Assembly (NCBI RefSeq): GCF_024345375.1 | Contig: NZ_JAGQAZ010000002.1 | Location: forward strand, 62,001 to 126,000 | Reading direction: 5' to 3' | Length of the DNA: 64,000 bases | Origin: Cyanobium sp. WAJ14-Wanaka | Lineage (GTDB): Bacteria; Cyanobacteriota; Cyanobacteriia; PCC-6307; Cyanobiaceae | In this document: piece after piece, positions 26,927 through 36,013 of the stretch | Layout of the letters: each line of letters begins with the position of its first letter | Position numbering within the stretch: position 1 is the first letter of the stretch | The notes under the pieces: model-generated | Database searches by the model: none | Told to the model about the DNA's origin: nothing | The model's input: the letters and a program-made list of their open reading frames with translations, nothing else | Made by a program: the position numbers and the translations under genes

Positions 26927-26995
26927 CAGTCCCTTTAAGCCAGCTTCTCCAGTTTTTGGGCGGCCCAACTGCGCCAATGGCCCCGTTGCCATTTG
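26927..26995. repeat. Direct repeat copy B: functional menE 3' end
   Basis: A 69-bp partner of 25539-25606. It contains the present menE stop (TTA at 26935-26937) and last codons, plus 8 bp beyond the stop. The copies are 1388 bp apart in direct orientation and bracket the MerR/DUF305 cassette. Confidence 0.93.
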
Positions 26996-28203
26996 CCCGC
27001 CGCCGTGGGGGCCAACTGGGGGCAAATGAGCCAGCGGCGCGGCCGCTCAGCGGCAGGCCAAGCCAGGGTTAGCTGCGCCAGGTCCCCAATCAACCTTGCG
27101 CCGCCTTCACTAGCTGCGTCTCCTTCACCGCCACCTTCACGGGCACTTGCACCAGCATCAGCCCGCACTAGAGCCACCAGCCGCTCACCCCAGGCCGGTT
27201 CCGGCAAGCCCACCAAAAGCAACTCCGCCAGGGGCAAGCCTGCCGCCGCGGCCAGGGCCTTGAGACTGGCTTCTAGTTGCTCCGGAAACACCGTTTCGCC
27301 GCCGCTGTTAATGGCCCCATCGAGGCGGCCCCCCAGCTCCAGGCCTGCGGCAGTGATGGCTCCGGCGTCGCCACTGCGCCACCAGCCATCGGCCGTGAGC
27401 GGCAACGGCTGCAGCCCGGCCGAGTTGGCCATCAAAAACCCGGGGCTCAATCGGGGGCTTTGGACCTCCACCGCCGAGCCCGCCAACGCTGAGTCAGCCG
27501 CAGCGAGCCGCAACTGCACATCCGCCAGGGGCAGGCCACAACCGCAAACCCCGGCCAAGAATTGGGCCGGGGGCAGGGCACAGACCATCGCCGCCGTTTC
27601 GGTGGCGCCGTAGCAAGGGGCCAGGGGCAACTCCAGCCGGCGGGCCTCGGCTGCCAGTTGGGCCGGAAGGGCAGCACCGCCCACCCAAATCACCGCCAGC
27701 TGGCGCAACCAGTCCACCGCCTCTGGCACCGCCAAAAGCCTGGCCAATTGGGTCGGCACCAGGGAAATCAGGCCCGGATGCTCCTTGCTCCAGGGCAGCT
27801 GGGCCAGGGCAGGGCCCGTGTTCCGCAGGAGGGCCGCTGGGATGGGGCAATGGCGGGCACCCCAGAGGCGCGTCCTTACCTGTGGCAATAGGCCGCTCAC
27901 ATGGTACTGCGGCAGCGGATTCCAGTGCCAACAGCGACCAGGATCGATGCCTTGATCGTTCAACCAGCTGGCCGTAGCTCTGGCCGATGCCTCCAGATGG
28001 CTGAGGGGCTGGAGGCACCAGCGGCGGCCACCGCTGGCCATGCTGCTGCTGCCACCGCTGGCCACCACCACTCCGGGTCCCCAGCGCTCCTCCAGGGCCT
28101 GCCAGCAGTCGGGCTCAAGCGAGCCAGCCAAGAGATCCTGCTGTTCGGCTGGGGCCAAGAGCACCAGCTCTCCCTGGCGCCAAGCCTCCTCCAGATCCCT
28201 CAT
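26935..28203 (-). CDS. menE: o-Succinylbenzoate-CoA ligase
   Basis: A 422-residue adenylate-forming enzyme activating OSB to OSB-CoA in phylloquinone synthesis. Motifs: the P-loop-like 'VVASGGSSSMASG', 'LAPCYGATETAAMVC', 'WWRSGDAGAI', 'LGGRLDGAINSGGETVFPEQLE' and a C-terminal 'APTAAGKWQR' with the catalytic Lys. ATG at 28203 overlaps the menC stop as ATGA, so the two are coupled. The frame continues upstream to 28332 only in the menC shadow. Its 3' end is duplicated at 25539-25606. The protein is on the short side for the family. Confidence 0.92.
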   Translation of the reverse strand: MRDLEEAWRQGELVLLAPAEQQDLLAGSLEPDCWQALEERWGPGVVVASGGSSSMASGGRRWCLQPLSHLEASARATASWLNDQGIDPGRCWHWNPLPQYHVSGLLPQVRTRLWGARHCPIPAALLRNTGPALAQLPWSKEHPGLISLVPTQLARLLAVPEAVDWLRQLAVIWVGGAALPAQLAAEARRLELPLAPCYGATETAAMVCALPPAQFLAGVCGCGLPLADVQLRLAAADSALAGSAVEVQSPRLSPGFLMANSAGLQPLPLTADGWWRSGDAGAITAAGLELGGRLDGAINSGGETVFPEQLEASLKALAAAAGLPLAELLLVGLPEPAWGERLVALVRADAGASAREGGGEGDAASEGGARLIGDLAQLTLAWPAAERPRRWLICPQLAPTAAGKWQRGHWRSWAAQKLEKLA

Positions 28204-29204
28204 CCCGCCGCCTCCCACACCTGCTCGGGATCGGTCGCAAATAGGGGGCCCTCCGGGCACCAACCCGGGGCCAGGCCCGGGGCCGTGGGGGTGGGGCCCT
28301 GGATTTGCAAAGCCGCCAGATGGTGCAGCCAACGGCGGCCGATGCCGGTTTCAAGGGCCGTGCTGACCATCCAATGGGGTTGGCCGGCCTGCAGGGCAGC
28401 CAATAGGGGTCGGGGGTCGCCTTCCAGGGAGGGGCGCCGCACCTGCCAACCCTGCCAATCGCCAGCCCAGGCGAGGCCCTGGCGCAGGGATTCATCAAGG
28501 GCGACCGGCAGCCTCCGGGCCAGGGCCTCAAGGCCCGATTGGTCGTGGGGGGCCAGGGGCTGCTCAAGCCATTCCAAGCGGGGTTCATCCCCCAGCCGAC
28601 TGGCCCATTGATCGGCGCTGGCGCGATCCCAGCCGCCATTGGCATCCAGGCGCAGCTTGGCCCAGGGCGGCAGGCATGCCAGCAGCGATGCCAACACCTC
28701 AAACTCAGTCTCCAGGGAGGCTGCCGCCACCTTCCATTTCACGGTGAATCGCGGCTGGCCAGGGTCGCCATCCCGCAAAGAATCCCTGGCCAAGAGGGTC
28801 TCGAGGGCCCCCAAAGCCACTGGCCCCGCCGGCAACAAGTGGGCCGATGCCGGGGGCGCCAACCACTCCGTAATTGCCCCATCGAGTTCGGCCAGGGCCG
28901 ATCCCAAGGCAAAGGCCAGGGGCGCAGGGCCAGCCGTCAGCCAATCCTCCAGAGCGGCCCGATCGAGCAGGGCCGGCAACTGCTGCAATGCTTTTGCCAG
29001 GGCGGAACCCTGCTGCCAATCCACCAGCTCGCCCCAGCCGAGGCGACCATCGGCCGCCTCCAGGCGCAGCAGCCAGCCGCGGCGGTTCTTGATCGCTCCA
29101 TGGGCCGTAACCAGGACCGCCGGCAGTTCAAAGCCATAGGGCCTCCAGGCCAAGCGCAGGGGCTGGTGGATCAATGCCTCGCGGTGGCTTAGGGCAGCAG
29201 CCAT
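28200..29204 (-). CDS. menC: o-Succinylbenzoate synthase
   Basis: A 334-residue enolase-superfamily dehydratase converting SHCHC to OSB. Active-site elements: 'FTVKWKVAA' (KxK lysine), 'LRLDANGGWD' (Asp ligand), 'LEWLEQPL' (Glu ligand), 'VALDESL' (Asp ligand) and a late Lys/Thr block 'MVSTALETGIGR'. The N-terminal capping domain is present. ATG at 29204 (MAAALSHREALIHQPLRLAWRPYGFELP) was chosen. It overlaps menA by 16 bp upstream and menE by 4 bp downstream. Confidence 0.93.
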   Translation of the reverse strand: MAAALSHREALIHQPLRLAWRPYGFELPAVLVTAHGAIKNRRGWLLRLEAADGRLGWGELVDWQQGSALAKALQQLPALLDRAALEDWLTAGPAPLAFALGSALAELDGAITEWLAPPASAHLLPAGPVALGALETLLARDSLRDGDPGQPRFTVKWKVAAASLETEFEVLASLLACLPPWAKLRLDANGGWDRASADQWASRLGDEPRLEWLEQPLAPHDQSGLEALARRLPVALDESLRQGLAWAGDWQGWQVRRPSLEGDPRPLLAALQAGQPHWMVSTALETGIGRRWLHHLAALQIQGPTPTAPGLAPGWCPEGPLFATDPEQVWEAAG

Positions 29205-30175
29205 GGGCCAAGCGCCAAGCCAAAGGCCAGCCCCAGCCCATTGAGCGCCTGGAAGCGCAGGGCCAAAAACTTGCTGCCGCCAATCTTTTCGGGTTGGGCG
29301 TGGTGGGCCCTCAACATGCCAATCAGGGCCCGCGCTGGCGGCAAGCCCACCACCCCGAATAGGGCAGTTAGGGGCCATTGGCCCGCCAGAACCGGAGCCC
29401 ACTCAAACGCCAGGACCAGGGCCACGAACCAGGGCACCAGGGAGGCGGCCCTAGCAGTGCCAAGCCGCACCACGGGCGAGCGCTTGCCATGGACGGAGTC
29501 CTCCTCCACCTGGTGGAAATGGGAGCAAAAAAGCACCAAGGTGGTGGCCAGGGCCGGACCAGCCCCCAACTCAATCGCCTGCTTCCAGGGAATGGCCAGG
29601 GCTGTGGCCGCTGCCGGGGCTGTGGCCGCTGCCGGGGCTGTTGCCGCTGCCCCTGCTGGGCCAAGGGCCAGCAGGCCCGCCGCCGTGGCCAGGGGACCAA
29701 AGGCCAGCCAGCAGAGGGGTTCGCCCAGGCCCCGGTAACTCCAACGGAAGGGCGGCCCCTGGTAAAGATAGCCCAGGCCGCAGCAGGCCAGCACCAGGGC
29801 CAACACCGCCGGCGTGCTGCGCCAGGCCACCAGGGCCATCAGGGCCAAGCCCAGCAGCAGGCAGCAATTAGCCAGGCTCGCCACCCGATCGCGGCGACCG
29901 GTGAGGTTCACCAATGAATGGGGCTTGCCCTGGGCATCTACGCCCGTATCGGCATCAAAAACGTCGTTGGCGAGGTTTTCCCAGGCCAGCAGCAACACCG
30001 CCGCCAGCAAAAACAGCAGCAGCTGGTCTGGCCTGACCAGCTCCCCGCGGCCCAGGCGCCAGCCCGCCGCCAGCAAAACGGGCATCACCGCCACCGCATA
30101 CATCGGCCACTTGATCGCGGCCTTCCAAAGGGCTCGTCTGGCGTAACGGCTTGCGACGACCTCGGGCTCTGGCAT
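29189..30175 (-). CDS. menA: 1,4-Dihydroxy-2-naphthoate phytyltransferase
   Basis: A 328-residue UbiA-family membrane prenyltransferase, in cyanobacteria attaching a phytyl chain to DHNA for phylloquinone of photosystem I. It has the first Asp-rich motif 'ENLANDVFDADTGVD' (N70, D71, D74) and a second 'HFHQVEEDSVHGKRSPVVRLG', with about eight hydrophobic helices. A loop contains an Ala/Thr/Pro repeat (AAATAP x3) encoded by an 18-bp minisatellite. ATG at 30175 was chosen; ATG at 30193 is possible. It is divergent from menF with a 53-bp gap. Confidence 0.94.
   Translation of the reverse strand: MPEPEVVASRYARRALWKAAIKWPMYAVAVMPVLLAAGWRLGRGELVRPDQLLLFLLAAVLLLAWENLANDVFDADTGVDAQGKPHSLVNLTGRRDRVASLANCCLLLGLALMALVAWRSTPAVLALVLACCGLGYLYQGPPFRWSYRGLGEPLCWLAFGPLATAAGLLALGPAGAAATAPAAATAPAAATALAIPWKQAIELGAGPALATTLVLFCSHFHQVEEDSVHGKRSPVVRLGTARAASLVPWFVALVLAFEWAPVLAGQWPLTALFGVVGLPPARALIGMLRAHHAQPEKIGGSKFLALRFQALNGLGLAFGLALGPWLLP
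29595..29648. repeat. 18-bp coding minisatellite in menA
   Basis: Three 18-bp units (29595-29612, 29613-29630, 29631-29648) differ at one or two positions. They encode Ala/Thr/Pro hexapeptides in a loop between membrane helices, in frame. Confidence 0.9.
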
Positions 30176-30228
30176 GGGCGCCACAGGCGGCAATCACGGT
30201 AAGACCCATACATTTGAGCAGCCCTTCG

Positions 30229-31656
30229 ATGCGGCCCCAGGCCCAGCTGGTGCAGCCCACCCCCTCAAAAGCCCCTTCCTTCGCCGAATTACTGGCCGTA
30301 GCAGCCGATCGGGCTGGCCAGTTGGGGGACGATGCCGTCTTGAGTTTGGCGGTGCCCCTAAACGGGGGAGACCCCATGGCCCTGCTGCCCCACCTGGATT
30401 CAAGCGACGGTTTCCGCTTCCTCTGGGATGGGGCCCCGGGGCTCTGTATTGCCGCCAGCGGCCGCTGCAACGGCCTCGAACTGAGCGGGCCCCGCCGCTT
30501 CGAACTGGCCCAACGCTTTGCCAGTGCCAGCCTGAGCCGCCTGGCCACCCCCTCCACCTGCCCGCCCCTGGCCCGGCCCAGGGTGCTGCTGGCCTTTGGC
30601 TTCTTTGAGGCCCCCCTGGAGAGCACGCCAGAGGCCATCGCCGGGGTCCAGGCCGTATTGCCCCGCTGGCAACTCAGCCGCCATGGCCAGCACGGCTGGC
30701 TACGGCTGCAAAGACCCCTGGGGGGCGGCACCACGGCCCGCAGCGTGGCTGAAGAACTCTGGGAGCAGCGCCTAGCCCTGATGGCCTTGGAGCCCGAGCA
30801 GCCGGCGCCGATCACTGCCCAAATCCAAAGCCGCACCGCCTGGGAAAACGGTTATCGCTCGGCCGTGGATCAAGCCCTCCAATTGGTTGATGGCGGCCAT
30901 CTGCAGAAATTGGTCCTAGCCGTGCGCCAGGAATTAAACCTCGATCAGGCAATCGATCCCCTGGAGCTGCTGGCCCCCCTGCGCCGACACCAAAGCGGTA
31001 GCTGCCGTTTTCTCTGGCAGCAAAAAAGTGGGTCGGCCCTGCTGGGGGCATCTCCCGAGCGGCTGCTCACCGTGCGCCAAGGCCGGCTGCGCAGCGATGC
31101 CCTGGCGGGCACCACTCCGGTTGGGGAAGCAGCTTCCGAGCTGCTCAACTCGACCAAAGATCGCCATGAACATGCGCTGGTGGTCGATACGATCACCGCC
31201 GTACTGGCCAAGGCTGGACTCCAACCCCGGCGGCCTCGCCATCCGCGCCTGGCCCGCCACGGGCACCTGGTGCACCTCCACACCCCCATCACCGCCGATT
31301 GCCGGGGCCACCAACCCCTAAGCCTCGCGGCGGCACTCCACCCCACCCCGGCGGTGGCGGGTCTGCCCCGCCGGGAAGCGATGGGCTGGCTGCGCAGCCT
31401 GGAACCGTTTGAGCGGGGCCACTACGCCGCCCCAATCGGCTGGATCGACAGCTCCGGCGATGCCGACCTGCGGGTGGCCATTCGCAGTGGCACCCTGCGG
31501 GGCCGCCAGTTGGTGCTGACCGCCGGAGCAGGTCTGGTGAAGGGCTCCGATGTGGATCGGGAGCTGCAGGAGGTGGCGCTGAAGCTGGGGGTTTTGCAGC
31601 AACAGCTCAACCTTCCCGCCAAGTCTCAGGCTGCCAACAACCTCTCGATCGTTTGA
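30229..31656 (+). CDS. menF: Isochorismate synthase
   Basis: A 475-residue chorismate-binding enzyme, first step of phylloquinone synthesis. The C-terminal catalytic domain carries '[12 protein letters not shown]', '[20 protein letters not shown]', 'LAGTTPVG', '[10 protein letters not shown]', '[17 protein letters not shown]', '[14 protein letters not shown]' and '[18 protein letters not shown]', all complete. ATG at 30229 was chosen from spacing to menA. It runs divergent to menA and overlaps the convergent gshB by 31 bp. Confidence 0.93.
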   Translation: MRPQAQLVQPTPSKAPSFAELLAVAADRAGQLGDDAVLSLAVPLNGGDPMALLPHLDSSDGFRFLWDGAPGLCIAASGRCNGLELSGPRRFELAQRFASASLSRLATPSTCPPLARPRVLLAFGFFEAPLESTPEAIAGVQAVLPRWQLSRHGQHGWLRLQRPLGGGTTARSVAEELWEQRLALMALEPEQPAPITAQIQSRTAWENGYRSAVDQALQLVDGGHLQKLVLAVRQELNLDQAIDPLELLAPLRRHQSGSCRFLWQQKSGSALLGASPERLLTVRQGRLRSDALAGTTPVGEAASELLNSTKDRHEHALVVDTITAVLAKAGLQPRRPRHPRLARHGHLVHLHTPITADCRGHQPLSLAAALHPTPAVAGLPRREAMGWLRSLEPFERGHYAAPIGWIDSSGDADLRVAIRSGTLRGRQLVLTAGAGLVKGSDVDRELQEVALKLGVLQQQLNLPAKSQAANNLSIV

Positions 31657-32630
31657 TCGGCCAGGGGAATTCCGCCCAGGCGTTCAACTTCGCGCACCCC
31701 GGTGGGGCTGGTCACGTTGATTTCGCTCAGGCGGCCATCAATTACGTCGATGCCCACAAAAAACAGACCCTCAGCCTTGAGGGCGGGGGCTAGGGCCGCG
31801 CAGATCTGGCGCTCCGTTTCGGTGAGCTCCGTAGCCTCGGGGGCACCACCGACCGCCAGGTTGCTGCGGAATTCACCGGCCATCGGCCGGCGATTAACCG
31901 CCCCCAAGGGGTCCCCTTCCACCAGCAAAATGCGCTTGTCACCGGCACTAACCGCCGGCAAAAAGGCTTGGGCCATCACCGGCAACCGCTGCTGATTGGT
32001 CACCAGTTCGAGTAGGGCCCGCAGGCCAGGGGCGCCGCCATGGGAGCGCACCACCCCCTGGCCGGCCCGGCCGCCAAGGGGCTTAAGCACCACATCACCG
32101 TGCTGGTCGGCAAAGGCCGTGAGTTGCTCCACCTGGCTACTGACCAGGGATGGGGCCATCAGGTGGCTCCAGCGCAGGGCGCCGAGCTTCTCATTCCAGG
32201 CCCTCAGGGAGGCAGGTCGGTTCAGAACCCGCACCCCGTGGCGTTCACCCAGGCCCAGCAGGTGGGTGCCATAGAGGTAGGCCTCATCGACCGGCGGGTC
32301 CTTGCGCATCCAGACAAACGGGAAAGCGTCTAGGGGCAACAGCTGGGGTTCGTCGAGCTCAAACCAGGGTTCAGGCACCCGCCAGCCTTCTGGGCCATGG
32401 TCCATCGGCGCCAGGCTGACCGGCTGGGCCCGGACCCAGGCCCCATGGCCATCGCTTGGCTTGCCGGGACGCTCAGCCGCGGAGAGATCGGCAAGCGTGC
32501 AGACCCAAACCTGCTGGCCCGCCCGCTGGGCCGCCTGCATCAGGGCCACACTCGAATCCTTAGCGGGATTTAGCCGGGCAATCAGATCGATCACAAACAG
32601 CTGGGAAGCCGCCCCTGCAGTAATGCTCAC
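31626..32630 (-). CDS. gshB: Glutathione synthetase
   Basis: A 334-residue ATP-grasp ligase joining gamma-Glu-Cys and Gly. Motifs: '[21 protein letters not shown]', '[16 protein letters not shown]' (family hallmark), '[19 protein letters not shown]', '[11 protein letters not shown]', '[26 protein letters not shown]'. It follows the glutaredoxin gene by 5 bp on the same strand, a functional glutathione pair. Its 3' end overlaps menF by 31 bp. Confidence 0.96.
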   Translation of the reverse strand: MSITAGAASQLFVIDLIARLNPAKDSSVALMQAAQRAGQQVWVCTLADLSAAERPGKPSDGHGAWVRAQPVSLAPMDHGPEGWRVPEPWFELDEPQLLPLDAFPFVWMRKDPPVDEAYLYGTHLLGLGERHGVRVLNRPASLRAWNEKLGALRWSHLMAPSLVSSQVEQLTAFADQHGDVVLKPLGGRAGQGVVRSHGGAPGLRALLELVTNQQRLPVMAQAFLPAVSAGDKRILLVEGDPLGAVNRRPMAGEFRSNLAVGGAPEATELTETERQICAALAPALKAEGLFFVGIDVIDGRLSEINVTSPTGVREVERLGGIPLADQTIERLLAA

Positions 32631-32635
32631 GGGAA

Positions 32636-32896
32636 TCAGGCCGCCAAGAGGGCATCGAGTTGGCCGCTGCGCTCGAGGGCGTGGAGATCGTCGCAGCCGC
32701 CCACATGCTCGCCATTGATGAAGGTTTGGGGCACGCTGCGCCTTCCCCCCGATTTAGCGGCCATGGCGGTGCGGGCCGCTTCGTCGCCATCGATGGCAAA
32801 TTCGGTGTAGGTCACCCCCTTGCGATCCAGGAGTTGCTTTGCCCGTATGCAAAACGGGCAGGAGCGCCAGGTGTAGATCTCAACGGTGGCGGCCAT
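32636..32896 (-). CDS. grxC: Glutaredoxin (dithiol, GrxC type)
   Basis: An 86-residue glutaredoxin with active site C13-P-F-C16 ('[17 protein letters not shown]'), the glutathione-binding '[22 protein letters not shown]' and a GG motif. ATG at 32896 was chosen; a longer frame to 32950 overlaps sequence that belongs to the prfB upstream region. It is 5 bp upstream of gshB, so the two make a glutathione operon. Confidence 0.95.
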   Translation of the reverse strand: MAATVEIYTWRSCPFCIRAKQLLDRKGVTYTEFAIDGDEAARTAMAAKSGGRRSVPQTFINGEHVGGCDDLHALERSGQLDALLAA

Positions 32897-32984
32897 CTCA
32901 ACAGATCCAATCGGGCTGCGCCAATCGTAGAAGCGGGCCTGGGATGCCATTGAGTACGGTCAAGCCACAGTTCAAGCCGCACCG

Positions 32985-34110
32985 GTGCTCGATCTCACCG
33001 ATTTCAAACGCGATCTCTCCGAGCTCACTGACCGCCTGGGCCATGCCCAGGACTGTCTTTGACGTACCGGCCCTGAAAGCACGCCAACAGGACCTGGAGC
33101 AACTCGCCTCCCAGCCCGACTTTTGGAACGACCAACAGGCCGCCCAAAAGCAGATGCGCCAGCTGGATGAGGTCAAGGCCCAGCTGCAGCAACTGGGGTC
33201 TTGGCGAGGCGCCATAGCCGATGGGCAGGCCACCTTGGAGCTCTACGACCTGGAGCCCGATACCGACCTGCTGGAAGAGGCCAATGGAGCCCTCCAACAA
33301 CTGAAAGCTGATCTAGATCGCTGGGAGCTGGAGCGGCTGCTCAGCGGCATCTACGACAAGGAGGGCGCCGTAATCAACATCAACGCCGGCGCCGGCGGCA
33401 CCGATGCCCAGGACTGGGCCCTGATGCTGATGCGCATGTACACCCGCTGGTCCGAGGACCACGGCATGAAGGTGTCGGTGGCGGAGCTCTCCGAAGGGGA
33501 AGAGGCGGGCATTAAGAGCTGCACCTTGGAAGTTGATGGGCGCTATGCCTATGGCTACTTGCGCAATGAGAAGGGCACCCACCGGCTCGTGCGCATCTCC
33601 CCCTTCAACGCCAACGACAAGCGCCAGACCAGCTTTGCGGGGGTTGAGGTGATGCCCAAGCTCGACGAGGACGTCAAGCTCGATATCCCCGACAAGGACC
33701 TGGAGGTCACCACCTCCCGCTCCGGCGGCGCCGGTGGCCAAAACGTCAACAAGGTGGAAACGGCGGTGCGGATCCTGCACATTCCCACTGGCCTGGCGGT
33801 GCGCTGCACCCAGGAGCGCTCCCAACTGCAGAACAAAGAAAAGGCCATGGCCCTCTTGATGGCCAAGCTGATGGTGATTGCCCAGGAACAACGGGCCGCC
33901 GAAATTGCCGATATCCGCGGCGACATCGTTGAAGCCGCCTGGGGCAACCAGATCCGCAACTACGTCTTCCACCCGTACCAAATGGTCAAGGATCTGCGCA
34001 CCGCCGAAGAAACCACCGATGTGCAGGGCGTGATGGATGGGGATCTCGATCCGTTCATCCAGTCGCTGTTGCGCCAGGGTGTGGAGGTGGCCAACAGCAA
34101 CGATGACTGA
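32985..34110 (+). CDS. prfB: Peptide chain release factor 2, expressed by +1 programmed frameshift
   Basis: RF2 reads UGA and UAA stop codons. Frame 0 starts at GTG 32985 ([25 protein letters not shown], written in two parts: 25 codons) and meets TGA at 33060-33062 in the slip site CTT TGA C. A +1 shift (skipping T33060) continues with [14 protein letters not shown] to 34110, giving ~374 residues as expected for RF2. The codon-recognition tripeptide SPF ('[10 protein letters not shown]') and the catalytic GGQ ('[15 protein letters not shown]') are present. Without the shift the protein would lack its conserved N-terminus. It overlaps the next gene by 8 bp and heads a run of plus-strand genes. 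Confidence 0.93.
33049..33063 (+). promoter_or_regulatory. prfB: RF2 autoregulatory frameshift site
   Basis: AGGA (33049-33052), four bases, then CTT TGA C (33057-33063). The slippery CTT followed by in-frame TGA C with an upstream Shine-Dalgarno-like AGGA is the conserved prfB frameshift cassette. The internal SD is weaker than the E. coli AGGGGG. Low RF2 favours the shift, giving feedback control. Confidence 0.88.
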
Positions 34111-34309
34111 TCCCAGCGATATAAAAGCGCCGCCATCGGTACCGCCCCCAGCGGCACCACCTGCCAGCTTTGTGAAGCTGGCGATGCGCAACATGGTGCG
34201 CAAGGGCCGCCAAAGCCTGTTCCACTTTGGCCTGACAGCCCTTGGCCTCACTGGCTTCCTGTTGCTGATCGCCTGGCTGGGACGCCCAACCCTGCCTCCG
34301 GTCGCCTAA
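34103..34309 (+). CDS. DUF3285 small membrane protein
   Basis: A 68-residue cyanobacterial protein with a Pro/Ala N-terminus, the conserved '[27 protein letters not shown]' and one C-terminal transmembrane helix ('[17 protein letters not shown]'). This matches DUF3285, of unknown function and often found downstream of prfB. The start overlaps the prfB 3' end by 8 bp, so it is translationally coupled. ybeY follows 11 bp later. Confidence 0.87.
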   Translation: MTDPSDIKAPPSVPPPAAPPASFVKLAMRNMVRKGRQSLFHFGLTALGLTGFLLLIAWLGRPTLPPVA

Positions 34310-34320
34310 CGCCAGCAGCG

Positions 34321-34890
34321 ATGTCCACACCCCTGCCGCCCGATTTGGATTTGGCCTTTGAGCTGGGGGCTGTGCTGGGCCCTGCCCTTACAAAGGCGGC
34401 GGGGCCCTGGGCCGATCCCCTGGCCGGCGCCGACCTATGGCACCAAAAAATCAGCGCCTGGCTGGGCCAACTGGCGGCTGAACTGCCCACAGCGCTGCAG
34501 GCGAGCGCCTACTGCCTAGGGCTGACCCTGGTGGACGATCCGGCCATCGCCGAACTCAACCAGGACTGGCGCCAGAAAAGTGGCCCCACCGATGTGCTGG
34601 CCTTCGCAGCCCAGGATTCCTGCCAAGACGACTGCGGCCATGCCCTTGGGGCGATGCCGCGACCGGAGCCAGGGGGCCCAGGGGCCGAGGAGCTCGAACT
34701 GGGAGACATCGTGATTTCCCTTGAAACCGCCGCCCGCCAAGCGGCAGAACAGGGCCACAGCCTGGAGCGGGAAATGCTTTTCCTAGCCAGCCACGGCCTG
34801 TTGCACCTGCTGGGCTGGGACCATCCCGACGACGGGAGCCTGGCGGCGATGCTCGAGCGCCAGGAAAAGCTGATCGCAGGCGATAGCTAA
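34321..34890 (+). CDS. ybeY: Endoribonuclease YbeY (16S rRNA maturation)
   Basis: A 189-residue UPF0054 protein. The zinc site 'LASHGLLHLLGWDH' (H-x3-H-x5-H type) is complete, preceded by 'LTLVDDPAIAELNQDWRQKSGPTDVLAF' and 'LGDIVISLETAARQA'. By family it trims the 3' end of 16S rRNA and supports ribosome quality control. An acidic insert of about 25 residues sits before the LGDI motif. It lies between DUF3285 and dgkA; the dgkA ATG follows the stop immediately. Confidence 0.94.
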   Translation: MSTPLPPDLDLAFELGAVLGPALTKAAGPWADPLAGADLWHQKISAWLGQLAAELPTALQASAYCLGLTLVDDPAIAELNQDWRQKSGPTDVLAFAAQDSCQDDCGHALGAMPRPEPGGPGAEELELGDIVISLETAARQAAEQGHSLEREMLFLASHGLLHLLGWDHPDDGSLAAMLERQEKLIAGDS

Positions 34891-35349
34891 ATGGGCGGAG
34901 TTAAGGTGCCGACTGTGACCCCAGGAATTACCCCAGACGTGCACCGCCGCGGCCGCAAGCTGCGGGTAGGGGCATGGAAAGTGGCCGGCGACCTCCCGGC
35001 CAGCTTTCGCTATGCCGCCCAGGGGCTGGCCTATGGCTTTGCCAGCCAGCGCAATTTCCGCATCCACGTGATTACCGGGCTGGTGGTTTTTGGCCTTGGT
35101 CTCTGGCTGGGGCTGAGCCCGGAGCGCCTGGCCGTGTTGGTGCTGACCGTGGCCGCCGTGCTGGTGCTGGAGCTGCTCAACACCGCCACCGAAGCGGTGG
35201 TGGATCTGGCTATTGGCCGCCAATTCCATCCCCTGGCCCGCATTGCCAAGGACTGCGCCGCAGCAGCGGTGCTGGTGGCATCGCTGTCTTCGCTGATGAT
35301 TGCCCTACTGCTTCTGGTGCCGCCCCTTTGGCTGCGGCTTGGCCTTTAG
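34891..35349 (+). CDS. dgkA: Diacylglycerol kinase, prokaryotic membrane type
   Basis: A 152-residue membrane kinase with three helices and the signature 'VLVLELLNTATEAVVDLA' containing the catalytic Glu and Asn. A basic N-terminal region precedes 'SFRYAAQGLAYGFASQRNFRIHVITGLVV', typical of the DgkA/UndK family. It may phosphorylate undecaprenol or diacylglycerol; Gram-negative versus Gram-positive substrate choice is unclear. It starts directly after ybeY and stops 6 bp before trpG. The ybeY-dgkA pairing is widely conserved. Confidence 0.92.
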   Translation: MGGVKVPTVTPGITPDVHRRGRKLRVGAWKVAGDLPASFRYAAQGLAYGFASQRNFRIHVITGLVVFGLGLWLGLSPERLAVLVLTVAAVLVLELLNTATEAVVDLAIGRQFHPLARIAKDCAAAAVLVASLSSLMIALLLLVPPLWLRLGL

Positions 35350-35355
35350 ACGCCG

Positions 35356-35949
35356 ATGTTGCTGGTCCTCGACAACTACGACAGCTTCACCTTCAACCTG
35401 GTGCAGTACCTGGGCGAATTGGCCAGCGACTATCCGCTGGCGGCGGAATTAAGGGTGGAGCGCAATGACGCCCTCAGCCTGGGGCAAATTCGCGCCCTGC
35501 AACCGGCGGCAATTCTGATTTCGCCGGGGCCGGGAGATCCCAACCAATCCGGAGTTTGTCTGGAGGTGTTGGCCCAGTTGAGCCCCACCATCCCCACCCT
35601 CGGGGTGTGCCTGGGGCATCAAGCCATTGCCCAGGTTTTCGGCGGCAAGGTGGTGAGAGCCAAGGAATTGATGCACGGCAAAACCTCACCGGTGCACCAC
35701 CGGGGCCAGGGGGTGTTTGCCGGACTGCCCAATCCACTCACGGCCACCCGTTACCACAGCCTGATTGCGGAGCGCGAAAGCCTGCCGGATTGCCTGGAGA
35801 TCACCGCCTGGCTAGAAGACGGCACGATCATGGGTCTGCAGCACCGGGATTTTGGCCACCTGCAAGGGGTGCAATTCCACCCCGAAAGCGTGCTTACCCA
35901 GGAGGGCCACAGGCTGCTCGCCAACTTCCTGAGCCTCGCCAGTAGCTAG
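35356..35949 (+). CDS. trpG: Anthranilate/aminodeoxychorismate synthase glutamine amidotransferase subunit
   Basis: A 197-residue class-I amidotransferase. It has '[20 protein letters not shown]', 'ISPGPGDP', nucleophile Cys85 in '[16 protein letters not shown]' and the His-Glu pair in '[13 protein letters not shown]'. It supplies ammonia to TrpE or PabB; TrpG versus PabA cannot be separated by sequence alone, and the protein may serve both. It is 6 bp after dgkA and 64 bp before the metallo-beta-lactamase-fold gene. Confidence 0.93.
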   Translation: MLLVLDNYDSFTFNLVQYLGELASDYPLAAELRVERNDALSLGQIRALQPAAILISPGPGDPNQSGVCLEVLAQLSPTIPTLGVCLGHQAIAQVFGGKVVRAKELMHGKTSPVHHRGQGVFAGLPNPLTATRYHSLIAERESLPDCLEITAWLEDGTIMGLQHRDFGHLQGVQFHPESVLTQEGHRLLANFLSLASS

Positions 35950-36013
35950 CCAAGCCGGCTGCCGCTGCTAGTTTCGCGCCATCTGTGGTGCCGAAATCGG
36001 CCGCTTTAATTCG

